Shown one piece after another: positions 20,546 to 32,781 of a stretch of DNA of 64,000 nt. Location: positions 11,966,001 through 12,030,000 of the forward strand of contig NC_087104.1 in assembly GCF_963855985.1 (NCBI RefSeq), in the 5' to 3' direction. The notes below the pieces were generated by a model. It was not told where the DNA came from, searched no databases, and saw only the letters and a list, made by a program, of their open reading frames with translations. A program made the translations under genes and the position numbers. Numbering within the stretch: position 1 is the first letter of the stretch; each line of letters begins with the position of its first letter. This stretch comes from Ostrinia nubilalis. Taxonomy: Eukaryota; Arthropoda; Insecta; Lepidoptera; Crambidae.

Positions 20546-20803
20546 GACAAATTATGTATGGCCTTATCGCGTAATCTTTTAAGAAAAGACAAGTGGTGTA
20601 TCTGTTATAACTTTACTATGTTTAGATTCAGCACAGATTGTATAGAAATGTCGTGCATTCAGACTGACTTTGTAATTGGGAATTTACTTAGCAAGTGGTT
20701 GGATTCAGATTGTACGGTTGATTGAAATAATTATACCATCCAATGTTAATAAAGACTTACGGTATCATGCTCAAGTAAGATTTCTTGATTCACTCGCGAT
20801 TAG

Positions 20804-20945
20804 GTTCGTTTCAGCCAAATGACGTCCACTGCTGGACAAAGGACTCCCCCAAGGATTTCCATAACTACCGGTCCTGCGCTGCCCGCATCCAGGTTCTTCC
20901 CGTGACCTTCATCAGATCGTCTGTCTACCTAGTGGGGGGCCTTTA
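20804..20945 (-). mobile_element. RTE LINE 3' end
   Basis: It begins GTTCGTTTCAGCCAAATGAC on the plus strand and ends inside the PPTRWTDDL codons. Confidence 0.85.
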
Positions 20946-21123
20946 CCTTACTTTTATCGCGATTACTTTTGTAATAATTATTAATCTTAAGCCTAACGAG
21001 TTGCATCTCAAACTAAATGTTAAATAACTTGAAAAATCAATCTGCCTAAGTTGGAAAACGAACCCACCCTTTAGATTACCGGGCGGCTAATCCACCAAAA
21101 CAAGCGTTCGTTGTAACTTTCTT

Positions 21124-21511
21124 CTTTTCAGCCAAATGACGTCCACTGCTGGACAAAGGCCTCCCCCAAGGTTTTCCACAATGAACGGTCCTGCGCTGCC
21201 CGCATCCAGGCTCTTCCCGCGACCTTTACCAGATCGTCGGTCCACCTAGTAGGAGGCCTGCCCACGCTACGTCTTCCAGCCCGTGGTCGCCACTCGAGAA
21301 CTTTCCTGCCCCAACGGCCATCGTGCGTTCATCGTTCGTTGTAACATTTTTTTTAATTTATCGCTTTGTTTGTTTCAGTCACGTCCGTCCACTGCTGGAC
21401 AAAGGCCTCCCCCAAGACTTTCCACCAGGGTACCTTTTCCGAGTCCAGTTTCTTCCCGCTACCTTCACCAGGTCGTCGGTCCACCTAGTAGGAGGCTTGC
21501 CCACGCTTACA
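21124..21511 (-). mobile_element. two RTE LINE 3' ends head to tail
   Basis: Copy one is 21124-21325 and copy two is 21373-21511, both on the minus strand. They are separated by about 45 bases that include a CGTTCGTTGT run. The second differs at many sites (GTCACGTCCGTCC near its 3' end), so this is not a recent tandem duplication. Confidence 0.8.
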
Positions 21512-21802
21512 ATACTTAATTCGGTTTAAAATTCAACCCTAATGTCCTAGTTTTAATATCCTACATTAGAATAAAATTAGTTTCAAAGTAAGCAAGAGGC
21601 TATACACTATACAGTAATATTAAATTTTATTGCCCCTGCCTTAGTGTTTGTGTTAAGCCTGTATTACCTACCTACGTTATGAAAATATATTTCGTGGAGC
21701 TTTTACAGTTTCCATTTAAATAAATAACCTGTTATTTGTTTTAACAGCCCACGAAGTAGCATTATAATAATATTTAAGCCTTAAACCTTAAAGGTGAGTA
21801 TT
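21512..21802. other. unassigned AT-rich sequence
   Basis: No repeat or gene is supported here. Confidence 0.5.
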
Positions 21803-21810
21803 GACTAGAG

Positions 21811-22047
21811 CAGCGGTTCCCAAACTTATTTAGTCTACTGCCCACTTTGAGAATAAATTATTTTTTAGCGCCCCCCATTTTTGTAGTCAAGAGTCGAGCT
21901 CAGTCGGTGTCTAAGAGTCCTCCTAGTAGATGACGCCTCCCAAGCCTCTACACAACGTCCCGATTTTTTTTTCTGGGTCTCTTACCGCCCCCCTTTAAGC
22001 CTGCAGCGCCCACAAGGGGGCGTTATCGCCCACTTTGGGAAAGACTG
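21811..22047. mobile_element. hAT-type MITE with perfect 8-bp duplication
   Basis: The ends CAGCGGTTCCCAAACTT and CACTTTGGGAAAGACTG are the classic hAT CAGnGGTTCCCAAA form. GACTAGAG flanks both sides (21803-21810 and 22048-22055). It has a 237-bp non-coding interior. A second copy lies at 29877-30116 in the opposite orientation. Confidence 0.93.
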
Positions 22048-22235
22048 GACTAGAGCATTTACTTGTAATTCTAGTGTATCACCCTTCCATGAATCAAACG
22101 TGCTTTAGAAACTAAGCTTATACCTGTATCGTACCATTTGTAAGAACGTTACATTACATAGAAAATGCTCGAGAAAATGCTCTGGTGTAAATCTACCTTA
22201 CTTCGAAATTGCACAAAAGTAAAGCTACTTGTCCT

Positions 22236-22530
22236 TAACCGCCTCTGTGGTTTAGTAAGACCACCAGCTTCAGATCCAGCAGTCTCGGGTTCGATTCCTA
22301 GTAGGAGCATTTTTCTATTCAGTTTGGTTAGAGGTAGGGCTTGTTCTCAGTCCGTCTGGCTAACTTCCACCATCTTACCATAACAACAATGTTAACAGCA
22401 ATGGTGTTCCGGCACTTGGAGGTAAGATAGCCAGTTCCTCTGTGGTTGAGGATTCCGGATGAAGCTCGCTTCCACCTTCGGCCTCATCATCACTTTCCAT
22501 GAGAGAGTGGGATGCAGGCTAAGAGCTTCT
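22236..22530 (+). mobile_element. tRNA-derived SINE, second family
   Basis: The head holds CTCTGTGGTTTAGTAAGACC and GGGTTCGATTCC, the pol III A and B boxes. The body continues through GGTGTTCCGGCACTTGGAGG and GAAGCTCGCTTCCACCTTCG. A piece of the same body lies on the minus strand at about 32455-32560. Confidence 0.75.
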
Positions 22531-24176
22531 TCCTTATGAATAAAACAAACTCGTATCTAGCTAGTGAAGTAAAAAGATAACCGAATTCCACGAAAACACC
22601 TTTAGGTATATCCAAAAATGGAACTTTTTCTTAGGCCTGGATATTTTGTATTACACAATTCCCTTCGTCATACATTATTGATACGAAATATTTAATCTTC
22701 GTGGAATTTCGAAGTACGGAATTTTAATATATCCTTATTTGCCACATGCTACTTTAGCATCGGCGATCGGCGATTTTGCGACTGTATCAACTTCATAATT
22801 TCATGCGCTCAGTCGTGGTACAGGAATCGCGCGTTTTAACCACTCTATCGATGCAGCATGGCGATTTCGTGAAGTCTTCATGACTGTGTTTGGACGTGGT
22901 ATCGGAATCGCGCGTTTTAGCAACAGCTATCGCTGCGTCGTCCGAAAAGCGACTCAATCGCCTCGTTCGGCGTTTTACGTATGCAGTGTGTTTCTAAAAA
23001 GCGGCTAAATAATAATAGGTGGCTTATAAAGCGGATTTAAGTCATGTTGTGTCACCATGTCAAAATTGCGGTAAGGATAAATAAAATTCACCAAAAATAA
23101 GAAGGAAATTTTTATTTACTTAGCTGTTATTTTTTTATGATATTTACGTTTTACTGTTAAACATCAATTTGAACTATTAAATATTCTGAGGTAAGACCAA
23201 TTTAGTTATGAAAGTTTTCGTAAGATTTCGTAAGATATTTTGTGTGGAAATTTCAGTATCGAGAAGGTAGGTAAGGTATATTAATTTGTATTTAAAAGCA
23301 TACTTAAAATTAAAAAAAAAAAAACTATTTCTGGGAATAAAATGGAATAGCGTTTGGATACATAATATTTGTTGAATCAATTATATTGGTATAAGAGTAC
23401 CTACTTAATGTACTTGTAAGACTAATGAAAACGATTCTACACAAGATTGATCTAAAACACTTACATAAATGTCATTTGTCCGACTTAATTCAACAAATCA
23501 CTAATAAAGCTCCTATACTATTGCAGATCCATTATTGAGTAACGGTCCCAATTAATAATTTTAGGAGGGGGTCACGACCTGAGCCCGGCCCTGGATTAGT
23601 TAAGTGACCCGTAATCCGCACAGGTCAGTCTTTAGGGGAACGTTTTATCGACTTCGGAATATAAATCCGTGTTCTTCGTTCGTTATTCAATGATGTTAAC
23701 CCTTAAATGCACGAATTAAGCATTTTTTCGTTGCTTTTATCCCTCAAAGATATAGTTCTAACTAAAGCCCGATTGTGTTAAGCGCTAGGTTAACCAAGAA
23801 CTAATAAAAAATGATAGATTTCAAAGAGGCCATTTTGTGTTGTGTTGCAAAAGAAAAGTGTATAAATCTTAATACAGTAATTTTTTAAAAATTACAAACT
23901 AAACATGTATTGTCAAAAGTTACTTGAAAACAATGAAAAAATACTTTTCAAAATAAAACACACGTGTTTGTTGTCACGGCAAAAACCACATGGCCGATAT
24001 TAATTTATTTTAGTTGTGTATCGCTGAGTGTTGCAATTACAGACATTCAATAAATACTTTACGAAATATGAGGGTGGTACAATTTACCCGGCGGTACAAT
24101 ATACCGAACTCTCCCCTATGCATTTTTTCTTATTATTATTCAGTGGTTCGATCATTTCAGCTAGCAAAGAGATTTA
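22531..24176. other. intergenic with an internal direct repeat
   Basis: No gene is supported. The run TCGGAATCGCGCGTTTTA-like is present at about 22825 and 22904 with roughly 80-base spacing. The rest is AT-rich and unassigned. Confidence 0.5.
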
Positions 24177-24319
24177 CACCCTTATTCACAAACGACGCTT
24201 GCTTAAGTGAAGCAGCAAATCGAACGCACAGCGTTGAATGCTCTGTAATTGGTTCGTGCGTGACACTGTGCGTCCACGCGCACTGTAAGACCTCATAGTA
24301 ACGTTTGTAGATACGGGCG
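24177..24319 (+). mobile_element. MITE, CCCGTATTCACAAACG family
   Basis: The left end is CTTATTCACAAACGACGCTT and the right end is GTTTGTAGATACGGGCG. The interior has CGAACGCACAGCGTTGAATG. Other copies lie at 28278, 34901, 36928 and 47803 (partial). Confidence 0.85.
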
Positions 24320-24867
24320 AAAGCATTTCATCGAAGTTTCATATTATGACGTTGCAATAGGTGCCATTTTGCAACAAAATTATAGTCTGACGTACTGTCG
24401 ACTGTACTATGACGTCACAGTCCCAATCCCAGCCAATTCCCGACTTAACGATTGAGCCGGCCGCCCGTAAACCCACATTAGCAAAATAAAAACCCACTAA
24501 AACCCACAATTAGTCATGTGCTAGTTAGTGCCGCGTAAACTCTTTACGGAGATTTCTTATCAGTCAAATTGAAGGCAAAACGTAGCCTTTTACGTTTACG
24601 TTGATAAACAAAAAGTTTCAAGACAACAAATGAAATGATCAAAAGCGGTCAAATGGGAAAAAGATATGACTACTTAAAAGCTTCAGTAAGTTTAAGATTG
24701 ATTGATTATAAAGAAAATCTTTTACATAAATTTACGTTAATTTAGCCTCTAGTATGTCGTTTGAAGCATTCAGAGAAATTGATATATTTTTTTATAAATC
24801 TCTAAAAAAGTCGTCCAGAATTTCTAATGTATTGACTATTATTATTACTACTACTATTTTTAAGACC
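24320..24867. other. intergenic, nothing recognised
   Basis: This is unassigned sequence with no frame or repeat that I can support. Confidence 0.5.
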
Positions 24868-24961
24868 TCTAATTTTTAAATGACCCCTATGAAAACAAAA
24901 TGCCTGTTAAGTGTTGCTATAGGGGTCACTTAAAAATTAAGGATTGATGGTGAAAACGGGC
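24868..24961. mobile_element. MITE, GCCCGTTTTCACCATC family, left-truncated
   Basis: TAATTTTTAAATGACCCCTA at the left faces AGGGGTCACTTAAAAATTA at the right, which runs on to GATGGTGAAAACGGGC. The outermost part of the left arm is missing compared with 28760. Confidence 0.8.
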
Positions 24962-25408
24962 ATAAGGTTATTTACGCATATTTCTGTAAGGTCATAAATT
25001 CACGCAGGCGAAGCCACGGGAAAAGGTACTTACCTACTAATTAAATACTTTTTACTTTTACTGTCAAAAAAGTTCACTAACCTCAAAATCTCCAGCCCTA
25101 ATTGATTTGCTACTATCGGCAGTAAAACGTAATCTTTAGTGGCAACATTTCTTTTAATTATTTTAAGAGTTTCCTCGGAAATGGCTTTTCCTGGGGCCGT
25201 AGTAACCCGGTCTGGCGCTCGAGAGCGATTTAAGCACATTTTAAAAGGCTCAGAAATAATTTATTTGTGCATTAGTATCTTTGGATGGCTCTTTAATTTT
25301 AAAACCTATGAATTTTGCCGTTATGCGAAATATTTCTGCATTTTGAATTATTACAGTAGGTACTGCAAAGACTTTCTACCTACTTAGGCGCCTATAGGTC
25401 TATAGTGT

Positions 25409-25475
25409 GGTCTGTGAGCACGTGGGGGTTGGGTAGCTTGGGGTCATTGGACAAAATTCTACGTGCTCACAGACC
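25409..25475. repeat. 15-bp perfect inverted repeat
   Basis: GGTCTGTGAGCACGT and ACGTGCTCACAGACC flank a 37-base loop. It may be a very short MITE or a folded RNA. No target duplication is seen. Confidence 0.8.
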
Positions 25476-25532
25476 GGGCTTTAGCACTTAACTGAGGCAG
25501 TGCCAGAGGTATGTGGTGGATGGTGAGGTGAA

Positions 25533-25612
25533 TAGATGCGAGCGGCGCAGGACCGGCCTTTGCCCAGCAGTGGACATCTTTCGGCTGAAACGAACGAACG
25601 AACGAACAAACC
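25533..25612 (+). mobile_element. RTE LINE 3' end
   Basis: It carries only the last codons (GCGGCGCAGGACCGGCC onward), then GGCTGAAACGAACGAACGAA. Confidence 0.88.
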
Positions 25613-26199
25613 TGTCAAATCAAATCCACTTTTCATTCAGGTTTTGTCGTTACGAGACTATTCCCACCTCTCGTTCCCTCCGCTGCAACTCCTGTGTTGC
25701 CAGCATCTACAGCTTGACCGCCAATAAAAATCCAACCAGTGAACATACCACGATTTGACGTTACTAAATCATCTAGCAGACGTAAGTAGGTAGAAGTAGA
25801 TCTGTCAATAGAATAATGCGAAAGTAAATCCTCTTTTATCACACCAGCGGACCGGCCATAGAATAGAGCATATTCGCAAACTTTTTCGATTTCTGCGTGT
25901 CATCAAAGCCGTTCTCGGACAGGGCCGCATTTGGGCATTTATTGAAGTAATAAAATTATATTGCACCCAAAATGACTTTGGACTAGATTGAGGAGTAACA
26001 GAAAGCTATGAAAAAAAATAAAAGAATATTCTGCATGAATCTCTGAATACCTCGATGACATTAAAAAGTGTCTGACTTTCTAACACTTTTTATTCTGAGA
26101 GAGAACGATGACAATTATTACAATATTAAAATATTTTAGATGCGAAAATTGTTGCTACTTTTTATGAGCTGTCAAAGAAAAAACAAATCTCTAACGTTC
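25613..26199. other. intergenic, nothing recognised
   Basis: No supportable gene, RNA or repeat. Confidence 0.5.
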
Positions 26200-26335
26200 A
26201 TCATCATCATCATCATCATCATTTTCAGCCATAGGACGTCCACTGCTAACATAGGCCTCCCCCAATGATTTCCACAGTGACCGGTTGGTGGCGGCCTGCA
26301 TCCATTCCCGCTACCTTTATGATGTCGTTGGGACT
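26200..26335 (-). mobile_element. RTE LINE 3' end, ATG-tailed
   Basis: A run of eight CAT units marks the 3' tail on the minus strand. The body reads to the GACATCATAAAGGTAGCGGG codons. Confidence 0.88.
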
Positions 26336-26948
26336 TTGCGTTGCAAATGCATGAATTTCTTATTTTGTATCAACGAAAGTAAGTGACCCCCAAAATACCT
26401 CGCCCTTAATCCATACCTGGATCACATTATACCGGCCGTCGTATTCGCGGGTGTTTTGTCAAAAGATACTATCACATCGAGTTAGCGTCCGAGTATGACG
26501 TTTTTGTAATCTAACTTTTTGTACCATCAATCATGGACGAAGTTATGGTGTAAAAGACGATTATAATAGCCAAAAAAGTCGTTTATACTTTCAAATATTT
26601 CATATCTGTCTCCTTTAAGGCTACATCGGACGTCTGAACTCTGAATGCAGGAGAAAGGATGATGGGCACAAATGTATGGAAAGTGGTACCCGCTCCAATA
26701 GCCATAACCAATATATATTTCAAAAGGCCTTTAGATGTAGAATAATGTCTGCTATGGGGCCAGTTCTAATTCACGTTTTGAAAGCAGTTATTCCACTAAG
26801 TATTATAATGAAAGTATAACACAACCATCCATGTATACGAGTATGTACTATGACTACAATCTATTAATATAACTAAAAGAAGCCTTGAAAAGGAAAGGAT
26901 TATATCTACGATGAACTACCCAAGCTATTAGCCCTTTATTCGCTTTCA
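26336..26948. other. intergenic, nothing recognised
   Basis: This is unassigned. A frame near 26680 reading WKVVPAPIAITNIYF has a faint LINE-like look, but it is too weak to call. Confidence 0.4.
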
Positions 26949-27100
26949 TCATCATCATCATGATCATTTTAGCCATAAGACGTCCAGTTGAACATAGGCC
27001 TCCCCCAATGATTTCCACAATGGCCGGTTGGTGGCGGCCTGCATACAGCGCCTTCCCGCTACCTTTATAAGGTCGTCGGTCCATCTTGTGGGTGGACTTA
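26949..27100 (-). mobile_element. RTE LINE 3' end, ATG-tailed
   Basis: CATCATCATCATGATCATTT marks the tail. The body extends to the THKMDRRPYKG codons on the minus strand. Confidence 0.85.
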
Positions 27101-27436
27101 TTGGGTCTTGTGGGTTTATTAGCTTTAGCAACCCATAATAAAACCTTTAAGAAATAATAAAACTCCAACCCCTTAATTAATAAAAGTAACACCCTAGTTG
27201 AACACTGATTTAAATTGTCATTTGGTATGGAAATGTCATTTTAATCCAAGGTTCATCCTAGGTATAACTTTTTATAAATAAGGGGGGAGTAGTTCTTCAA
27301 ATAAAAACATTTATTTCACAATTATCTCTATCAATAATTATAGAGTTAAGGAAGGATGCTGGAGCAGTAAACCCTTCATGCCTCGCATAACCTAAGTACC
27401 ATACGATGGACACGTGTGATACTTCGACCACACAAA

Positions 27437-27690
27437 AAGTATGTTTTCTTCGAACGCAACCAGATCTGAGGCTGGTGGCCATAGTAAATGTTGTTCGTCT
27501 TGGTAAGACCTTTTAAATGACACTACAAACATAACTATTGGAGCCGGGTACCATTCTGCAAAAAAGTATGTTTATCTTCGAACACAACCAGATCTGAGAC
27601 TGGTGGTCATAGTAAAAGTTGTTCGTCTTGGTAAGACCTTTCAAATGACACTAGAAGCATATCTATTGGAGCCGGGTACCATTTTGCCCA
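27437..27690. repeat. tandem duplication, about 127-bp unit
   Basis: AACCAGATCTGAGGCTGGTG recurs as AACCAGATCTGAGACTGGTG, and TATTGGAGCCGGGTACCATT recurs exactly. The two units lie directly one after the other with scattered substitutions. Confidence 0.85.
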
Positions 27691-28277
27691 TTGTCCTTTG
27701 TAAGAGTCAAATGGAAGCATGATTTTGTAGAGGGTTTTGGAAAGCCAAACTGATCTTTTATCTATTTTAATCGTTATTTTTATTGGTCTTGTGTAAAATG
27801 TAATAATAACTAATTAACCTTTTTTTTTGATAAAACATGAACAAAACAACAAAATTCTTAAAAATGTGTGTGTGTGTGTATGTGTGTTTCAATCTGCTTC
27901 GAACTTGGCGGAGAAAATTATCTCTATAGAAACCAATGAAATGCAATATACTTAACTGAAACGTTCGTATTTTATTTCGCAACTTAACTAATCATTATAC
28001 ACACGAAATTAGTGTAAATCACTTTTAACAAAATAAAACAATGCAAGGAATTGAACAATGAAACATTATCTATTTTTAAAAACAATTTATTTATACTCTT
28101 ATGTATACCCGAGTATTTATTGCCTTGTGTATCCCATTTGTTGTATTTTTTTGTCCTATTTTGTTTATTTTTTCTTTATATTCGTGACGTAATAGTAAAA
28201 TACCCTGCCAGTGACACGAGTAAATTGATTTTTGGCCCGTTTGAAATGTAACATACACGTACTCGTACTAGAGACTA
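27691..28277. other. intergenic with a GT microsatellite
   Basis: A GT run lies at about 27865-27888. Nothing else is recognised. Confidence 0.55.
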
Positions 28278-28425
28278 ACGCCCGTATTTACAAACAATGC
28301 TTGCGTAAGTAAAGCAGCAAATCGAACGCACAGCGTTGAGTAGAGCTCTGTGATTGGTTCGTGTGTCACCTTGTGCGTCAACGGGCACCGTGAGACCTCA
28401 CAGTAATGTTTGTGCGTAAATACAA
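28278..28425 (+). mobile_element. MITE, CCCGTATTCACAAACG family
   Basis: It has CGCCCGTATTTACAAACAAT, the shared core CGAACGCACAGCGTTGAGTA, and GTTTGTGCGTAAATAC at the right, where the end is eroded. Confidence 0.82.
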
Positions 28426-28759
28426 AACATATGGGCTCATAATAACGCTTCCATTTCCTTTGTAATGGAACAAGTAGGTAAATGTATGAGATTAAAGAAA
28501 TATTTTCTTTGAAGGCACGGTATGTGGATACTCGCATGAGTTGGCTCGTCCTTCAACCTCGAGTACAGGAAAATAGGCTTTTATTAAAAACAACCTTATT
28601 TTTATCGTGTTTTGTATTAAAATGTCTTACTAGATTATGAAATATTAAATTATGGTGAACGTCAGGATGGCACTGTAGTCTCATATTAATTTGATGAAAA
28701 ATTCTAAACGACTGCACCTAAAAGTAGCTTTAGCGAGAATTAACCTAAATAACATCTAT

Positions 28760-28862
28760 GCCCGTTTTCATCATCAATCCTTTATTTTAAGTGACCCCTA
28801 TAAAATTCCTGTTATGTGTAAAGGGGTCACTTAAAAATTAGGGATTGATGGTGAAGACGGGC
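28760..28862. mobile_element. MITE, GCCCGTTTTCACCATC family, complete
   Basis: GCCCGTTTTCATCATCAATC faces GATTGATGGTGAAGACGGGC, and the pairing continues inwards through AAGTGACCCCT. The 103-bp element is almost wholly palindromic. Confidence 0.88.
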
Positions 28863-28922
28863 GATAGCCAAATATAAAATACATAATGAAATAACATTGG
28901 GATTCTTATTAAACAAAATAAG

Positions 28923-29186
28923 ATTCGTTTCGTTTCGTTTCAGCCAAATGACGTCCACTGCTGGACAAAGGCCTCCCCCAAGGTTTTCCACAATGAACGG
29001 TCCTGCGCTGCCCGCATCCAGGCTCTTCCCGCGACCCTTACCAGATCGTCGGTCCACCTAGTAGGAGGCCTGCCCACGCTACGTTTTCCAGCCCGTGGTC
29101 GCCACTCGAGAACTTTCCTGCCCCAACGGCCATCGTCTCTACGAGCTATGTGCCCCGCCCACTGCCACTTGATTTTAGCAATTATG
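28923..29186 (-). mobile_element. RTE LINE 3' end, best preserved short copy
   Basis: The minus-strand frame is open for 85 codons (KIKWQWAGHIARR through GRRW-type motifs to QQWTSFG). It therefore gives the cleanest view of the element's C terminus. The tail is AACG-like. Confidence 0.92.
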
Positions 29187-29472
29187 ATTATTATCAAAAA
29201 TAAGATTATGTTTTCTGAATGTTGATTCAGTCTTCTTCTTAGGTATTGTTGTACCTATTAAGTTTGAGCTAGTTAGCAGCATTCAACATAATTCGTGGTA
29301 TGATATCCCTGGGAAACTAAGTTATAGTTATATTTAGTTAGGGAGAACTCCAGTCGTGTTTACCTTCACCAGCTACAACGTTCTGATTTGAAATGAATAT
29401 TCATATTATTATGCGTTGTTTCGGAGAGCGGGATAGGTTGTAATCATTTTAGTGGTGAAATTAGTTTAAACT

Positions 29473-29611
29473 CGATCGAGCTAACTGCGCACATCGTTGG
29501 AATGTGACTGTCCCTCGCTCTCACCCGCACGCCTCACCGCGTTCGCCCCGTCCGTACCAGAGCGTCGAGGTGACGTCACGGCTGTCAGGTGCGCAGTCTG
29601 TTAACTCGATT
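29473..29611. mobile_element. candidate MITE with GATCGAGCTAAC ends
   Basis: GATCGAGCTAACTGCGCAC faces GTGCGCAGTCTGTTAACTCG imperfectly. The interior is CpG-rich and includes GTGACGTCAC. No clean duplication. Confidence 0.5.
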
Positions 29612-29876
29612 GGGTTATATGTTCTGTCAATGGAATGAAGCAATGTGAGGAGTTGTTTCACGCATTAGTGATTTGATTGGACTCTAACTGATGGACACTG
29701 GATACAGCCCTATATCTATCAGATCTCGGACTTGACAGCTCGGCGTCCGGTTCCGCCCAGACATTTACTCTCCATCTTGGTCATGCACCACTGTACAATT
29801 GATTGTATTGTTATATTTAGAAAGACAAATAAAAGTGTTTATTGGAAGTCCTTTTCCCCGTACACATATAACTCTA

Positions 29877-30116
29877 CAGTCTTTCCCAAAGTGGGCGATA
29901 ACGCCCCCTTGTGGGCGCTGGAGGCTTAAAGGGTAAGAGTAGGTAAGAGACCCAGAAAAAAAATCGGGACGTTATGTAGAGGCTTGGGAGGCGTCATCTA
30001 CTAGGAGGACTCTTAGACATCGACTGAGCTCGACTCTTGACTACAAAAATGGGGGGCGCTAAAAAATTATTTATTCTCAAAGTGGGCAGTAGACTAAATA
30101 AGTTTGGGAACCACTG
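29877..30116. mobile_element. hAT-type MITE, second copy
   Basis: This is the reverse orientation of the 21811 element: CAGTCTTTCCCAAAGTGGGC at the left, AGTTTGGGAACCACTG at the right. The flanking octamers no longer match cleanly. Confidence 0.9.
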
Positions 30117-31070
30117 CTCTAACCAAAGCAGAGACAAAACCTGTTATAAACATAATTTATTTTCCGCAAATCGGCTTTAAAAAGCGCTTTTACACGTCCC
30201 AATAATACTTTACTCTACCTCTGTTTCCGGATAATAAATAAATGAACCAGTGCTAAGAAGAAGCAGGCCAAATTGGAGACGAGACTCGTTTCTGCTCAAC
30301 TTCAGTAGAAACGGTTGAGCAGAGTTCCAATCCTGTCGCTGAAGTCTAAGGCTACGGCCGGATACTCGCGACACCCCCGCTCGGGCGATGACGGAACGCC
30401 GCGGAGGTTTTAGTGGGTATACCCCGTCCTTTTGAGGATGGAGCAGCGTCCTTTTTAGGGCGCCGGGAGTCCCACACACCACGCTGTCCCCCGACAGTGG
30501 TGACGGTGCGCAAAGCATTTCCTCCGCGACAAAAAAAAAGATTTTCAATCCGCTTTGGTGAAAATAACCTGACAGCTGTGCCGCTTGCCATTGCACATCT
30601 TGAACTCCACTAAAGCAGAGAGATGTAAATGAAAGCTCACAATTCCCTTGCATGTTACCTACTCTAAATATACTGCGTACTATGGTTTTTTTTTATCCAC
30701 AACGAGGAAGCTCTTGGCCTATATCTCACCTGATGGTATGTGCCCTTCCCATTGCCACTTCAGCTTGCTAAATGCCTTAAAATGATGATCATGATGACGA
30801 TTCTAAATAATAATATTTAAGCTCACTGTACGCTACAGTTTAAGTCTTAAGAAACAATGTTGAAAAGTCCTTCCTCAACCCGAAAATGTACGTCATAGCT
30901 TGACTCTAAAACTCTGTCATTTATTGTCAATTAAAAGACCAATTAATCGGTATTATTGAAACAATTTTACGAATCGATTTCCAGCCAGATGTTATCAAAT
31001 CGAAACATTTGTAATTACAGCTGATATCGATGTAAAGTCAATCTGTTGACCTTTTAAGTCATTATTTAAG
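30117..31070. other. intergenic with a GC-rich repeat-like segment
   Basis: Bases 30340-30535 are GC-rich (GCGGAGGTTTTAGTGGGTAT, CGACAGTGGTGACGGTGCG). They have the look of a LINE untranslated region on the minus strand, but I cannot name the family. A scrap of the RTE 3' region lies near 30746-30770. The 147-codon minus frame here looks spurious. Confidence 0.4.
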
Positions 31071-31072
31071 TA

Positions 31073-31475
31073 GGGATGTTATGGATATGTAGTTTGGGTT
31101 TTGGATACGGTTACGGAAAGGAATAATATTATACCGGTTTCGGTTACGGTTACAGATATTTTTTTATTTCGGATATCCGAAAGTTTCGGTTACGGTTACG
31201 GATATCTGTGCTTTAGAATGCAATTTGCAATAGTTGTCCAACAAGGTTCTTTCATGGCCGCACACTTTACATTGAATAAAAAGTAATAAAAACATAAAAA
31301 TTGATACTAGATGGTATTATAAAGGTAAATTACATAATCTATACAAAAAACAATTTGAACTGCCTACATCCGAAACTATCCGAAACTTTTGAATCGGTTA
31401 CGGTTACGGTTTCGGATATTTTTTTATTTCAGATATCCGAAAGTTTCTGTACGGTTACGGATATCCTTAACATCC
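31073..31475. mobile_element. hAT-like MITE built of CGGTTACGGTTACGGAT repeats
   Basis: The ends TAGGGATGTTATGGATAT and ATATCCTTAACATCCCTG are inverted copies of the CAGGGATG type. Blocks of CGGTTACGGTTACGGATATC and GGATATCCGAAAGTTTC lie at 31130-31206 and 31380-31467. The flanking octamers TATTTAAG and GTGTTAAG share only their last five bases. Confidence 0.65.
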
Positions 31476-32450
31476 CTGGTGTTAAGGTCGTAAATCAATA
31501 TAACTGAGTGGGCTGAGCCTATCACGCTACAAAATAATTATTAGGAACTAATAATAATGTCTTTATTACAACAGACACGCGACTGTTTCAAAAATAATGC
31601 TGCTGATGAATTTAAGTATAGATTTATTATCCGATAAAATCCCAATTAGGTGTCGTCATTAATATAATATTGTGTAATAAATGAAATATTTATTCTATTT
31701 ATTAAACAATATTACGATAGTTAATTACACTATACTCATAGCCCTTACAAAAGGTGGATAGACGTAAATATTTGTTTTACATTGAAATAAGAGATCGATT
31801 GGCAACTGAATATTTCATAAGTCACACCTCTGAGTGTGACATTTTTACACGCGTATTTTTTATGTTGTATTATAGGTACTTAGTTTAATTATCACTAATG
31901 ACATAGCATTGAAAATGAGGTAAACAAGTAAACAGTACTTACAACGATGATGCTTTTAAATATGTAACTTTCTCACCTGAAACAAACAAAATATTTCATT
32001 AAACACAAATTATTCACGCAATATTTACGAAACAAGTATTTATTCTACAAAGAAACGAAATAAAGTGATTAAACGATGTGTAAGTACTAATTACACTAAC
32101 TAAATACATTTCATTATAAAACCTTACACGAAAAAAGCAAAAAATAATCCCGCTTCACACAGCAATTATAAAGAAGCTCTAAAAGGACACTTTTAACAAT
32201 ATCAGAGGGGACAGCAGCTTACAGCAACACGTTTTTGAGCTTAAAGCTGTCAGATTAAGCTCTTAATGATTCAGTTTCTGGAACGTTTTGCTGCGAGAGT
32301 ATAAGTTAATGTGAGGCCATTAAATATGCGGAGCTTTAAAGCTCCGTATGATTAATCTGTCGCAAAAAATGAGCTTAATTTTAGAACTTCGTGTCAGGTT
32401 GAACTCTGTATTTTAGTTGGTGAGATTGGGTTGTTATTTTTACCCACAAC
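31476..32450. other. intergenic, nothing recognised
   Basis: This is AT-rich unassigned sequence. GCGGAGCTTTAAAGCTCCG at about 32328 is a small palindrome. Confidence 0.5.
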
Positions 32451-32454
32451 GTGA

Positions 32455-32560
32455 AGTTTTTGGTATGCAAACTACCTGATGGAAAGTGATGATCGGGCCG
32501 AAGGTGGAAGCAAGTTTTACCTGGAATCCTCAACCACACAGGAACTGGCTATCTCACATA
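32455..32560 (-). mobile_element. SINE body fragment, second family
   Basis: GGGCCGAAGGTGGAAGCAAG and GGAATCCTCAACCACACAGG match the body of the SINE at 22236 in reverse. The tRNA head is absent. Confidence 0.7.
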
Positions 32561-32781
32561 AAAGTTAGACATTGTAAGGCTTTAATGTGTTAACTAAAGG
32601 ACGGATACATAAACAGTGACTGTCCGTCATTTCTTCATTGTCAGCTTGAAGAACCACGCGGAGCTTTTAGTGGTTAAACTTGGCACATGAGATTGATTTC
32701 CATTCACCAGGAAGTCCCAAATACCAGCTATATCCCCCATTATAGCAGACACAATGAAAGCAAATCAGACTAAAAATGTTG

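Noticed and set aside
30210..30653. 147-codon minus-strand frame
   Set aside because: It runs over a GC-rich repeat-like segment. No domain is recognisable, and the other frames are equally open there.
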